From the NCBI GenBank assembly GCA_039519185.1, contig JAZGSX010000012.1, forward strand, positions 558,001 to 622,000: a stretch of DNA of 64,000 bases. Direction: 5' to 3'. The translations under genes were made by a program, and so were the position numbers. This stretch comes from Astragalus membranaceus (taxonomy: Eukaryota; Streptophyta; Magnoliopsida; Fabales; Fabaceae). The stretch's first letter is position 1. Each line of letters opens with the position of its first letter. Under the pieces are notes generated by a model, which saw only the letters and a program-made list of their open reading frames with translations, was not told the DNA's origin and did no database searches. Shown one piece after another: positions 9,687 through 20,008 of this stretch.

Positions 9687-10807
9687 GAAAGATCTTCAGA
9701 AGGATTTGCGTGGTATTCTTCATCAAGAGGAGCTTATTCATAGCATGCGCAAAATGAGGGGCAGGAATGGTTTCTTTGTCATTAAGGTGGACCTTGCTAA
9801 AGCCTATGATCGCATTAAGTGGAGTTTTATTATTGATGTGCTATTGGAGATTGGTCTTCCAGTCAATCTTATTGATATCATTCAGCATGCAGTTTCGAGT
9901 GTCAAAACCAACGTGATGTGGAATGGGAGTCGTGGTGATTTTTTTGCTCCTCAGCGGGGCATCCGTCAAGGGGACCCCATCTCTCCCTATTTGTTTGTTC
10001 TTTGCATGGATAGGTTAACTCAATTGATAGTCGAGGAGGTTGATAGAGGCAATTGGCATCCCATCAAGGTTGGGCGGAATGGCCCAGAGATCTCTCATCT
10101 TATGTTTGCTGATGACTTGCTTTTGTTTGGGAAGGCAACTGAGGCTAGTATGGCTTGTGTTATGCGTACGCTTGAGACCTTTTGCAGCATGTTCGGTCAA
10201 ATGGTTAGTCATGAGAAGACCACAATTTTCTTCTCCAAGAATGTCAACCATGCGACCAAGTCTTAGCTAGCAAGGATGTCCGGGTTCAAGGTCTCTGATT
10301 CTATGGGCAGTTGTCTTGAAGTTCCTCTTTTTGGGAAGTCTCCTAAGAAAGAGGATTTTAATTATCTCGTTGATAAGGTTAAAGATAAGTTGTCGGGTTG
10401 GAAGGCTAGTCATTTATCTTTTGCGGGAAGAGTCACTCTATCCAAGTCCGTTATTCAAGCTATTCCAATTTATACAATGATGACCACTCCAGTTCCCAAG
10501 AGTTGTCTGCATGAAATTCAAAGGCTCCAAAGGAATTTTATTTGGGGGATACGGAGGATAAAAAATGGATGCACCTCATAAAGTGGGACACTTTGACTTT
10601 GCCCAAAGAATATGGGGGTTTGGGCATTATGGACTTGGATATAATGAACAAATCTTGTTTGATGAAGCTTGCTTGGAATTTTAATTGTGATAATACTAGA
10701 CTTTGGAGTCAAGTTCTTAAAGGGAAATATGGTAGAGGTGGTGCTCCTAGAGACGCTCTCCAAGTGAAAGCGACTGACTCTTTTATTTGGAAGGCTATTT
10801 GTGATTG
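9675..10807 (+). pseudogene. LINE ORF2: reverse transcriptase, deleted and frameshifted
   Basis: The linker after the endonuclease (RLEKDLQKDL) passes within 20 codons straight into ELIHSMRKMRGRNGFFVIK, which is RT proper. The usual spacer plus the RT N-terminus (on the order of 200 codons) is missing. RT motifs present are KVDLAKAYDR, RGIRQGDPISPYLFVLC and the catalytic HLMFADDLLLFG (10097-10132). An in-frame TAG lies at 10264-10266. The same frame then runs to about 10555, and a frameshift leads to IKWDTLTLPKEYGGLGIMDL and ends at FIWKAICD (10807). The C-terminal zinc finger and RNase H are not contiguous with it. Confidence 0.88.
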
Positions 10808-10850
10808 ACTCCTAGCGCCTTCCAAATAGCGACTGACTACTCCTAGAGAC
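10744..10850. other. scrambled filler DNA at the LINE breakpoint
   Basis: Three short pieces of local sequence are reused within about 100 bases. CTCCTAGAGAC occurs at 10744 and 10840, CGACTGACT at 10771 and 10830, and ATTTGGAAGGC (10785-10795) is repeated inverted at 10817-10827. LINE homology stops at 10807. This is the pattern left by error-prone end joining with templated insertions. Confidence 0.75.
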
Positions 10851-11205
10851 CCCTTCCTTCGGCGAACATAGTCGGTGGAAGCAGTTCAATATTTTTGAAC
10901 CGCCCCAACCGCCTTTGGCTCCGGTATTGTCTGGTTTAGTACTGGTTCACGAGTTTATTTCTTGGTTCTTTTCCATAGTGGTTTTTAGTGCTATTTAGAT
11001 CGGGCTTAGGTTTCTTTCTCGACCGGTCTGGTTTTGATAAGCTTGCTAAATAGAATTTTTTTTGGGTCAATGCTAAATAGAATCCTAATCTCACTGATTT
11101 ATTTATATCGTAGTCTATTTACAAAAGTAAAGATTAAAAATTGGGCCTATCATAGACTGGTCAGAGACCAAACCAAAACTCCAGCTTAGCCCAACCAAAT
11201 TCCAC
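10851..11205. other. unassigned stretch
   Basis: No open frame or element signature is recognised. A short phrase TGCTAAATAGAAT is repeated near 11044 and 11071. Confidence 0.4.
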
Positions 11206-11314
11206 TCATGTGGCTAAGCTTGGTATTGAAAACCTAGTTGTATATGCTCTGGTTGATGCTCCTCCTCCAGTTTTTATTCATATTCATCTCCTCCTTGCAG
11301 ATGCAGTAGCTTAG
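11206..11314 (+). pseudogene. possible LINE ORF2 RNase H tail
   Basis: One frame reads THVAKLGIENLVVY, then APPPVF and HLLLADAVA, before a stop. This resembles the last residues of plant LINE RNase H domains (a hydrophobic LAxxG helix, then PPP and LLLAD). If so, the LINE 3' end lies here and the sequence between 10808 and 11206 replaced the RNase H core. The match is short and uncertain. Confidence 0.4.
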
Positions 11315-11332
11315 GCCGTAGTTTTCTTTCTT

Positions 11333-11463
11333 TTTTAATTAATATTTAGATGTAACGTGGCTTGTTTTTATAGGCGCCGAATCGAACACATCGATGGTTT
11401 TACCCATAGCAAATTCACCCGCCGTCGTCACGAGTTCTTCCCCGCCGTCACGTACTTGTGACG
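11333..11463 (+). repeat. upstream region of the QCT-like fragment, duplicated at 62598-62744
   Basis: Shared stretches with 62598-62744 include ATTTAGATGT, GGCGCCGAATCGA, the region around GATTCACACGCCG, and GCCGTCACGTA, in the same order and orientation. Here it lies about 90 bp upstream of the glutaminyl cyclase-like first exon, so it is probably the promoter or 5' UTR of that gene family. Confidence 0.6.
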
Positions 11464-13604
11464 AGGCAGCCGTTTCCGAAACCAGAAACAGTCAAATAGC
11501 TGGCGCACGTTAGGTCTATTTTTCACGCCTTCAATCTCTCTCTTTTTCTCATGAAGAATTCCCTTGAGTCGAAGCACAAGCAAAACCCTTCAATGGCAGT
11601 TCCCAAAGTTCCTCCTCGGCGGCGAAACCATTGCTCTCTGGCTACAATTTCCGCTTCGCTCGTCATTAGTACTGTCACTGTCCTCTTGCTCATGACATGT
11701 TTCGTGCATTTCAACCTGGAATTTCTTATGAGATGGTCACTGTCGTCAATGAGTTCCCTCATGATCCTCAAGCCTTCACCCAGGTCAGTTTTTTTCCTCT
11801 ATTTTTTGCTATTATTCTTGGATCATATGTATCTAGCTTGGTTTTATTTTAGAGGTTAATAATCGTCATACACAGTAAGTTTTACACCATCAACAAATCA
11901 GAATCAATTTTCCGTTGCAACAAATCAGAATCAATTATATATGTGACTTTAGGATTAGTTATAGTTATAATAAAAATCAAACATTTTAATGATCTAACGG
12001 TTACGATTGAGTGATAGTGTAAACAATCTTTACACCCATTGTATATATGATTATATGAGTTAAATCTTTTATCTTAATGGAGTTGAAGTTCAGATTTTTG
12101 GTAACTGCTTGATATGGACGGGGATTGGTTTGGTTTCATGTATCTAGTTTTGTTTATTTAATCAACTGTTTTGGCTGTTAGTGTTTATTTGATTAAATAC
12201 CCAAATTGATAGCCAAAAAGAAGCAGAGCCAATTAGTTTTTTAAGAATCTCAAATGTGGGTTGAATTAGTCCAGAAACTAAAATGTTCCTAAACACTATT
12301 TAAAAAAGACTAATAGAACCTACATTTGAGATTGTTTCTTGAGATTTTGCTAGCGATCAATTTGGTTATTCACTCGTTATTAGTTTTGTATGAGTTAGAG
12401 AGTTACTAGAGAGTTGGCTAACAATTTTGGATGTAATGCTAGTATTGCATTTTCAGATCTTTATTCACCAAATTTTTCCATGAATATTTGGCAATGAACA
12501 CCTTAATTATTGAAAATGTAATACATCAGTTTAGTTCCCATGAATGACAAATGTTTGTCATATTATTTCTTAGGAACACAGACATTAATCCCTAAGAAGG
12601 ATTGATATGGATTGTATTTCTTGTTCAATGAAAGTGGGGATTTGAATCCGGATGACTATATTAGTAGTTGGGCAGATGAGAAAGTGTATGAGAGCGCATG
12701 AAAGTATAGAGAGTTTGAGGGAGTATTTTGAAACTGAATCTATTTCTCATGGAATGATTACAAAGTGCTTGATCTATTTATAATGGTCTAGCTGGTTAAG
12801 ATCAGTTAGACTAGAACTAACTAATGGTGATAAGGATCTGTTTGATTCCATGTGAAATTTAGTTCATTCTAATTTTAATAAATTAGATTCTTTTAGTGCT
12901 CTTGCGATCCGCATCAAATGGTCATCTCAGAATTCTGATTAATAGAAACCTGCTACGCAGCTTAACTATTACACATGTGATTGTGACTAACATAAAAACT
13001 AAGATAAATAGCCTCGCCACACTTCACATGGCACACTGACAAATTCATATGTCTGACGCCATTTGTCTCGGGGATGAAGGCAGCTTGACTTGTAGAAGTT
13101 TGGTGAAAAAGAACAAACTCAGTTAAATATCCTGTTGATTATTGCAAATATTGAGCTTTATGCTAAGGTGGTGTATATTTTTGAAGAGTTTATGAAATTG
13201 TTGGTTAAAACCTGAATTGCTTCATTAATGAAATTCCAATATATTGATTTAGTTATCATTTAATTTGTCACTCATGGAAGAGAAAAATGACATCTCTCTG
13301 TTTGTTGGATTTCAGGGCCTTCTTTGTACTGGAAATGACATCCTATTTGAGTCAGCTGGTCTTTATGGGCAGGTAATTCATTCATTTCTTTTCCTCTATT
13401 GTCTTTTGTGTTTTTCTAATATATCTTTATCCTTTTTTTTCCCATTCTGTAGTTGGAGTGGGATGGGAAATTTTGTCCATTCTTGAATTAGAAGTGTAGT
13501 CAGTTGACATCATTCACATCTATTTGTTCATTTTGTTTGAAGAATGATTTTTAGAATTAGTTGAGGGTTAATCTTTGTAAACTAGTTTAAGTTTGTTATC
13601 TTTT

Positions 13605-13735
13605 GACCTGATTGTCATGGGTTCTAGTCATAGAAGAAACAACCTCTTTGCTGTTGGGAGAAGGCTTGGCACATCTGATCCTCCCCAGAGCCTAAAGTGG
13701 TAGGAACCTTTTTGCATTGGGCCACCTTATTGATC
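13605..13735 (+). mobile_element. tRNA-derived SINE (Au-like), old
   Basis: The intron holds a box-B-like GGTTCTAGTC near 13620, then ACAACCTCTTTGC, AAGGCTTGGCACATCTGATC, CCTCCCCAGA and a GGTAGGAACC block ending in TTGCATTGGGCCACCTT. This order and wording matches plant Au-type SINE bodies. The 5' tRNA part is poorly preserved and no clean target duplication is seen. Confidence 0.6.
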
Positions 13736-15020
13736 GTAGTATTTAGTTAGGAGTGAATAGCCTTATAAATTAAACATCTGACTTTTCTAGACCCTTCTAA
13801 CACAAGAAGGGCTCTTGATTCTTATTCTTTTTTAGTTCATTATGAATTCTGCTAATAGAGACAGACATATTCTTTATAGGTACATCCAGATGGAAAACTA
13901 AAGTTCGCTCTTAGGTCAAATCTTTTGTCTTTACTCATGACTGCCATTCATAACAGGATTAACACTAGTAACGACTTGCTATTGGGAATTTCCTTTGGAA
14001 TGAGCCATTTGGGAATTTTGGACAGTATTGGTTCTGCCATGTGAATTTACATTAGTTTATCCTTATTATGGTTAGAGGGTTTTGCTCCCAAAAGGAAGCT
14101 ATTTTGTGGGAGTGCTAAGTCTTTGCCGCTTTTTGGTGTTTATGGATGCAGAGAAATACTAGACTATTCAAGGGCACTCTTTCAAGCCTACACTTTCAGT
14201 TAGGAATACATTCTTAGGTTCTCTAGTTTTGTGCTCATGGTTTCTTTGGAGGCGTCTCTTTCTTGGAAATGCTAGACTATCAAAATGTAGAAAAAAATTA
14301 CTTTGCAATCATAACAAGTGGGCACTTACATCTATTTTCCCCACACTTACTAGAATATATTATTTCTACTATGAATGTGTCAACAAATTTCATGTTCTTA
14401 GTAAGAGATATCGAAGATATATCGTATCAAGGTGACATTCATATCTTTAGTTGGTAAGATATGTATTGAAGTTATATTAGAAAAGTATTGGGAAGTATCG
14501 GTGCATATCGTATCGGATATGTATTGGACATGATACGTCTTTATTTTCGAAGTATCAGGGTTTCATAGGGTCAGAATAATCTTTCAGGAAGGTCAATTCT
14601 TGTTATTTGAACTTAGATTTGCATTTGGATTAGACGAAACCCCCTCAGCTCTCAAAAATTTTCTCTCGCCGATAATTCTTTGTTAAATGTCTGAACTCAT
14701 TGATTTATAGCATTTAAGCTGAATTGGTAACTTGGCTCACCTTCTTTTGATATTCTTCTTCATGAATTATGATTCAAGTATTAAGTCTTTATTTGTTCTT
14801 ATAGTTTGCATTTAGTGCAATGCTTTTTCAATAGAGTCATTTAAGATAATCATGGTTAAGTATTAAGATGAATATGAATATGGACAGTATTGTAAAAAAT
14901 TGTTTATCAAGACTAAGTTTATTTTTTAATTACATTCCACTCTTTGTTTTCCCTGACTGACAATTATGTTGTTTTTACTTAACTTAACCTTTTGATAATT
15001 TGTTGTTTCAGTCCTCTGTT

Positions 15021-15279
15021 CGTAAGGTAGTTCTTCATTCTAGGAAGGTGCAAAGACTTGGTTCTTGATTCTCATGTTTTTTACACATTCTCAATTCTCA
15101 TGTCCTTTTGCTTTATGTAAGAATTCCTTTCTTTAACACTATAGATATACGTAAGATAGTTCTTCATTCTAGGAAGGTGCAAAGACTTGGTTCTTGATTC
15201 TCATGTTTTTTACACATTCTCAATTCTCATGTCCTTTTGCTTTATGTAAGAATTCCTTTCTTTAACACTATAGATATAC
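15021..15279. repeat. 129-bp tandem duplication across QCT-like exon 3
   Basis: Copy 1 is 15021-15149 and copy 2 is 15150-15279. They differ by one base near the start (GTAAGGTAG against GTAAGATAG). The duplication repeats the last two thirds of exon 3 with its splice donor, so two donors compete. Confidence 0.9.
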
Positions 15280-15873
15280 TGTGTGAAAACCATATATGCA
15301 AGACATTTTTGCCGTGCTACTTACGAAGATTTTAGCGTTTCAATCGGGGCACAGATGTGCATTAGGGAATTGTGCATATTAATATGGCATGATTGTAATG
15401 TTTGATTGCGTATTGGACCCTGGAAGTTCTTGTGAAATTCATATATGTAGTCTTTGTGCTCCGTGCAGGTTGAGAATCTTCAGAAGATGGATAATTTGTT
15501 ATTTGGGGAAGGTTTAATTCCTCAATAATAGGTGCGCAAATTTGCTTTGGACTTTTTATTTTAAAATTCTTTTATGTAGACTAATAAACTCAAACAAAGT
15601 CTCTTCGGGGGTGGAAAAGAAAGGGAAACATGTCCACATATTTTAAGAATTGTTTAAGGGTGAATACAATCTCGTATTTTAGTTTTTTCCTTTTAGAAAG
15701 AAAGGAGGACCGCCTTTAATCTTTACACATTTCCTTTTTCTTCGTTCTAATATTGCAAAAAGACTGAATACATGTGGGTACTGCATGACCAGTTGTAGGA
15801 ACATAAACGTGTGAGTACTACTTGACAAGATATAGTGCCCCTTCAGATGCTCAAGACTTTGAATATTATTATT

Positions 15874-16145
15874 GACATTTCATCGGTGACCGGTGCTGCG
15901 ACTCAACGTTGGTGGTGGTTGGACAAAGATACTAATGGGACATTTCATCTCTGACTGGTGCCAAAGACTCAACCATGACGGTGGTTGGCCAATGAGACTA
16001 CGAATGGGACATTTCATCTCTAACTGGTGCCGACGACTCAATCTTGAATGTGGTTGGACCACATGACTGCCAATGAGACATTTCATCTGTCACTGGTGCC
16101 GACGACTGAAACTTGACGGTGGTTGGACAACGAGGCTACAAATGA
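15874..16145. repeat. four-copy 65-69 bp tandem repeat
   Basis: Units begin GACATTTCATC at 15874, 15939, 16008 and 16077. Each contains CTGGTGCC (CCGGTGCT in the first), a GACTCAA or GACTGAA phrase and GTGGTTGG. The open frame on the minus strand through this block is only the repeat read as protein. Confidence 0.85.
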
Positions 16146-16194
16146 CTATCTATAGTGTGCTGGGACCTTTGACTAGAGCGCTTGCCGTTAGAGA

Positions 16195-17070
16195 CTCATT
16201 TGAGCCAACGCAAAATGCACACTAGATAAGAGTGACCTGGACAGATGATCAACAAAAAATAGAAACCAACGAACAACTTAAAATAGGAGACGGAAGGTGA
16301 TGGTTTGAACTAAAACATAGGTGTTTGTGGACCAATTGGAATCAACAATGTGAAATACACAACTACCATGGTTTGTCTTACTTGATCTTACACAAAGCTC
16401 CATCAACCGTTTCATTACTTTGAAACAATTGACTCTTAAGATCAGCGAGGTCGTCCACCGCCAATTCAATATTAGCGGCCCCATGATTTTCAAATACAGC
16501 TGAATAATTGATTTGGATGTGACTTTTTGAAAAGGTTAACTTTAATCCTATATAACGGTTATCCTGGTATATAACATAATCAGGAAGAAGAACAACTTCC
16601 ATATTTGTGTCATTCGTGTTGGAATTTTTTGCCCAATAACTCAGCCCACAACCACCTAGTGAAGGATAAAGTGAGCCATTCTCTGCAATATAAGACACAG
16701 AACTGAATGGATAACTCTCATACATGCATTCATTAACCTCCGAATAAAGGTCACGGTCAATCGATTTGGTCCTAGATCAAGACCCAGAAGTGACGTGATC
16801 TATCTGGCTTGGTTGAAGTGAACATCCACCACCACATTTACTAAATTCATGGAAATATAGTTTAAAATGTGAGTGATATTCATGAGTGGTGTAATTCAAT
16901 AGTTTCAAAGCTTCCGATTTAGATTTCTGTTTGCTATCAAACAGGTTTCCCATTGTGTCCAAACCCTTCTCCAAATTAAAGTTACCACGAACTCTGTAAT
17001 AATAATCAACGCACAGAATACCAGCATCAATCTCTACCAAGGAAACGTGACCAAGAAAGTCGTGCATCAT
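16195..17070 (-). pseudogene. ULP2-like SUMO protease fragment, arm 1 of an inverted repeat
   Basis: Read on the minus strand, frames give CGGGCSLQPSQIDHVTSGS (17070-16777). After a stop near 16779 follow SLGGCGLSYW, EVVLLPDYVIYQ, LTFSKSHIQINYS and IELAVDDLADLKSQLFQ (16725-16378). I recall this order (serine-rich acidic linker, VVLSPDYVIY, hydrophobic strand, AVDD-SQWFQ) from the non-catalytic region of plant ULP2A/2B. These are nuclear deSUMOylating proteases. A frameshift lies near 16390. The catalytic His-Asp-Cys domain is absent. The assignment comes from memory of the family and needs a search. A second copy lies head-to-head at 17275-18210. Confidence 0.5.
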
Positions 17071-17274
17071 CCTCTACTAGAATTTCAATCTCTAACTTTG
17101 TGCTTCACCACAACTGAATTCGCAGAGGGAATTTCGATTGCGTCCTAGGAATGGAGCGATTCCAAATCCAAACACGGAGAGGCATTCATCGTCGTTTCAA
17201 TCATACGAGGGTTTAGGTATTGTTACTTGAGCAAGCTGAATAGACGACGACTGACTCAGTGACTCAAGCAGGCG
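17071..17274. other. spacer between the ULP2-like inverted arms
   Basis: About 200 bases of single-copy sequence would form the loop if both arms were on one transcript. It contains no long open frame. Confidence 0.6.
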
Positions 17275-18210
17275 GTTGATGCACGATTTTCTTGGTCATG
17301 TTTCCCTGGTAGAGGTTGATGTAAGACTTTCTTGGTCACGTTTCCCTGGTAGAGGTTGATGCCGGTGTTCCGTGCGTTGATATGTTAACGGAGTTCGTGG
17401 TAATTTTAATATGGAGATGGGTTGGACACAATGGGAAACCTGCTTGATAGCAAACAAAAATATGAATCGGAAGCTTTGAAACTATCAAATTACACCACTC
17501 ATGAAAATCACTCACATTTTTAATCTATATTTCCATGAATTTAGTAATTGTGATGGTGGATGTTCAATTCGTACAGTTAGATAGATCACGTCGATTCTGG
17601 GTCTCGATTCAGGACCAAATCTGTTGACCTTTATTTGGAGGTGAATGAATGCATGTATGAGAGTTATCCATTCAGTTCTGTGTGTTATAGTGCAGAGAAT
17701 GACTCATTTTATCCTTCATTGGGTGGCTGTGGATTGAGTTATTGGACAGAAAATTCCAACAACACAAATATGGAAGTTGTTCTTCTTCCTGATTATGTTA
17801 TATACCAGATAACCAGTTAAAGTTAACCTTTTCAAAATGTCACATCCAAATCAATTATTCAACTGCATTTGAAAATCATGGGACGGTTAATATTGAATTG
17901 ACGGTCGACGATCTCGTTGATATTAAGAGTAAATTGTTTCAAAGTAATGAAACATTATGATGGAGCTTCGTGTAAGATCAAGTAATACAAACTAATCAAA
18001 CCATGTTAGCTGCACTTTAGGGAGAGGAATTGATGATCAAAGTTGTTGATTCCAATGGGTCCCCGAACACCTATGTTTTAGTTCAAACCATCACCTTCTC
18101 TCTCTTAGTTTAGGTTGTTGTTGGTTTCTCTTTTTTGTTAGTCATCTCTCCAAGTCACTCTTATCTTATCTAGTGTGCTTTCTGCCTCGTCTCAAATTAG
18201 TCTCCAAGTC
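17275..18210 (+). pseudogene. ULP2-like fragment, arm 2 of the inverted repeat
   Basis: The + strand repeats arm 1: MHDFLGHVSLVEVD near 17280, then a frame from 17635 to 17820 with CMYESYPFSSVCY, SLGGCGLSYWTE and EVVLLPDYVIYQ, then a stop. A 40-bp block (CTTGGTCATGTTTCCCTGG type) is tandemly duplicated at 17288-17360 and shifts the frame. Similarity to arm 1 continues past the coding part to about 18210. Both arms have different stops, so they have diverged as non-coding DNA. Confidence 0.5.
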
Positions 18211-18393
18211 TGCCTAGTCTCTAATGAAATCATTTTGTTGATTGATTTGGTCCTGTTTGTGATGCTTTGTTCAGCGAGAAAACCGATGCTCCCAAATGCT
18301 GATTGTTGTTTTTAATTTCCACACAGTTTCACTTTTGCATGTTTTGGGGGGAAGAATCCAATTGAATTGAAATAGAGTAGTTTGCATAATTAA

Positions 18394-19465
18394 ATGGGTG
18401 ACAAGGGGAGTAGTGACAAGAAGAGGAAAGTGGTTTTCGTGACTGTAGAAACAACTTGCTTCAATGATCTTGTGAGAGCTGTGGATCCTGAACATGTTAA
18501 AAAAGAGTTGTTCACAAAAGGTTATACCCATCTTCTCATCCAAATGGGCCGTGGATCCCATGTTCCTACCAAGGTAGTTTCAAACTTTATCTCTGCTCCC
18601 CCCATTTTCTAGTTCTCTGTTTTAGAAATAGTTACAATTGCATTGGCATGCTAATTTTGTATCTATTTTTCTTTGTATGATTCAGAAGTCATAAATGTTA
18701 ACTGTCTCGCCTAATTAATGATGAGAGTGAGAGATATGCACAAATTTTTCACTTGACGCGCTCTTTTCTTGTGAAAATTTCTCATGAAAGAATGCAGAGT
18801 GACCTTATACATTTGGTGACTGTAGGCTTCTTTTGAAGAGAGAAAGATGAGAGAGAAAAATGAGAAAAGATGAGAGTTAGGCACAAAATGACAAAGATAC
18901 GCACCTTAAAGGTACAATATTGAATCCTTTCCCGAGAGAATTCATTCTCATTTCTAATGGGGCGTGTATTTTAGTTTTTATGATGATATTGTGGTTATGA
19001 AAATTCATGCCAAATTTGCTGAATGATATTTCTAGACCTAGTTTCATACCACGGCTGGTAGTTGGGGAGTAAGTGGCTGTTAGGGGATGGTTGGAGCTTG
19101 CTTGAATATATGTGACATTGCTAACAACTTAACTACTCATGGAAACAAACTAGTGCCTGGTAATTGTAAATGCAACAAATTTCAGAAATGAAGGAAGATT
19201 AAAATATGGAGAGATTTGTAGATAAACTTCCATTGTTTGATTTGTTTTAAGAAAAACTAAGTACATAATTTTATTACTTCTTTAGATGAAATATGGAAAA
19301 TTATCCTTTTATATGGAAGATACTTCTGTTTTTATTGATTTTAGGCTAGTTACTTACTTTTTATTGCAGTCTGAAGGAGATGGTTCATTGGTTTTAGACT
19401 AGTTCACTTTTTCTTCCAGTATTGCAGACCATCTCAAATCTGCTTCTCTTGTCGTTATTTTTTTT
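18394..19465 (+). pseudogene. ALG13: ALG13-like UDP-GlcNAc transferase subunit, first two exons
   Basis: ALG13 pairs with membrane-bound ALG14 on the ER to add the second GlcNAc to dolichol-PP-GlcNAc. Exon 1 (ATG 18394 to 18573, donor gtagtt) reads MGDKGSSDKKRKVVFVTVET, then TTCFNDLVRAVD and YTHLLIQMGRG, a full-length match to the family start. Exon 2 (from 19370, acceptor ttgcag) reads SEGDGSLVLD, an in-frame TAG at 19400-19402, then FTFSSSIADHLKSASLVVI. The next family motif (GSGS, nucleotide sugar binding) is not found downstream. It is a truncated pseudogene with introns kept. Confidence 0.8.
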
Positions 19466-20008
19466 GACAATAACACAGGTATGCTTGTAAAACTTGTCTT
19501 TTACATTTCTTTTTTTGCACCAAATTTTTATGTCTTTACTGGCATATTTCAATTACCTAGTCTTGGTGGCTTGTATTGTGCTGTGATCCTCCATCATGTG
19601 GGTGCATTAGCTGTTGTGATTAATTGTTTAAAATCAAATTTGTTTGGTTAGTATTTGATTGTTTTTCCTTTGATAAACTTGGCTTTTAAAAGTATTACTT
19701 TCATGTAATTGGCTGCAATCGACTCACCAGTTCAAATGGACAAATAATCTATAATGATTTACTTAATCATTCCCTCCTTGTGCCCCGAAATGAAACGGAA
19801 ATAATTGCTAAATTGTAGTGATAACACCAATTGAGTGGATTAATGCAGACTGTAGAAAATAAATTATTTATTGCTTGATTAAGAATAAACAGAACCAGGA
19901 GAAGGATCTCTCCTCCAGGAGTTTTTCTTGACAAATGCTTTCCCTTTTCACTACTAGGTGCTTACTTTGTTATCTCAATACAATTTCCTGAATCTGAAAT
20001 AACAATAA
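19466..20008. other. unassigned, possibly intronic to the ALG13-like fragment
   Basis: This is AT-rich sequence with no further exon that I can support. It ends at the A that precedes the Helitron. Confidence 0.4.

Larger units (their letters stand above)
1283..10807 (+). mobile_element. L1-type plant LINE, 5'-truncated, carrying hAT and CACTA insertions
   Basis: A non-LTR retrotransposon read on the + strand. The distal half of ORF1 (1283-8647, interrupted) is followed after 52 bp by ORF2, which starts at 8700 with an apurinic endonuclease domain and continues into a reverse transcriptase. ORF1 is cut by a hAT MITE at 1755-2387 and a CACTA element at 2441-8524. ORF2 has frameshifts, one stop and an internal deletion, so this copy is dead. 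No poly(A) end is visible. A possible ORF2 tail lies at 11206-11314, and another LINE RNase H segment lies at 21985-22567. Confidence 0.88.
11551..15531 (+). pseudogene. QCT: glutaminyl-peptide cyclotransferase (QCT)-like gene fragment, 4 exons
   Basis: Plant glutaminyl cyclases make N-terminal pyroglutamate in the secretory pathway. Exon 1 (11551-11783) encodes a basic N-terminus, a signal anchor (TISASLVISTVTVLLLM) and then, in another frame, VVNEFPHDPQAFTQ, a hallmark of the family. A frameshift lies near 11700. Exon 2 (13316-13372) gives GLLCTGNDILFESAGLYGQ, exon 3 (15012-15047) SSVRKVVLHSRK, and exon 4 (15469-15531) VENLQKMDNLLFGEGL. Donors and acceptors are GT/AG and phases agree. Exon 4 has a second frameshift near 15520. 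The rest of the propeller enzyme, more than half of the protein, is absent. I call it a truncated DNA-level copy. Confidence 0.8.

Noticed and set aside
14440..14580. GTATCG-rich stretch as a separate transposon
   Set aside because: Only short repeated words; no terminal repeats or target duplication could be found.
11551..15531. Functional glutaminyl cyclase gene
   Set aside because: Frameshifts in exons 1 and 4, an internal duplication and loss of all later exons.
15880..16086. 68-codon minus-strand frame with internal repeats
   Set aside because: Reads through the 65-69 bp tandem repeat only.
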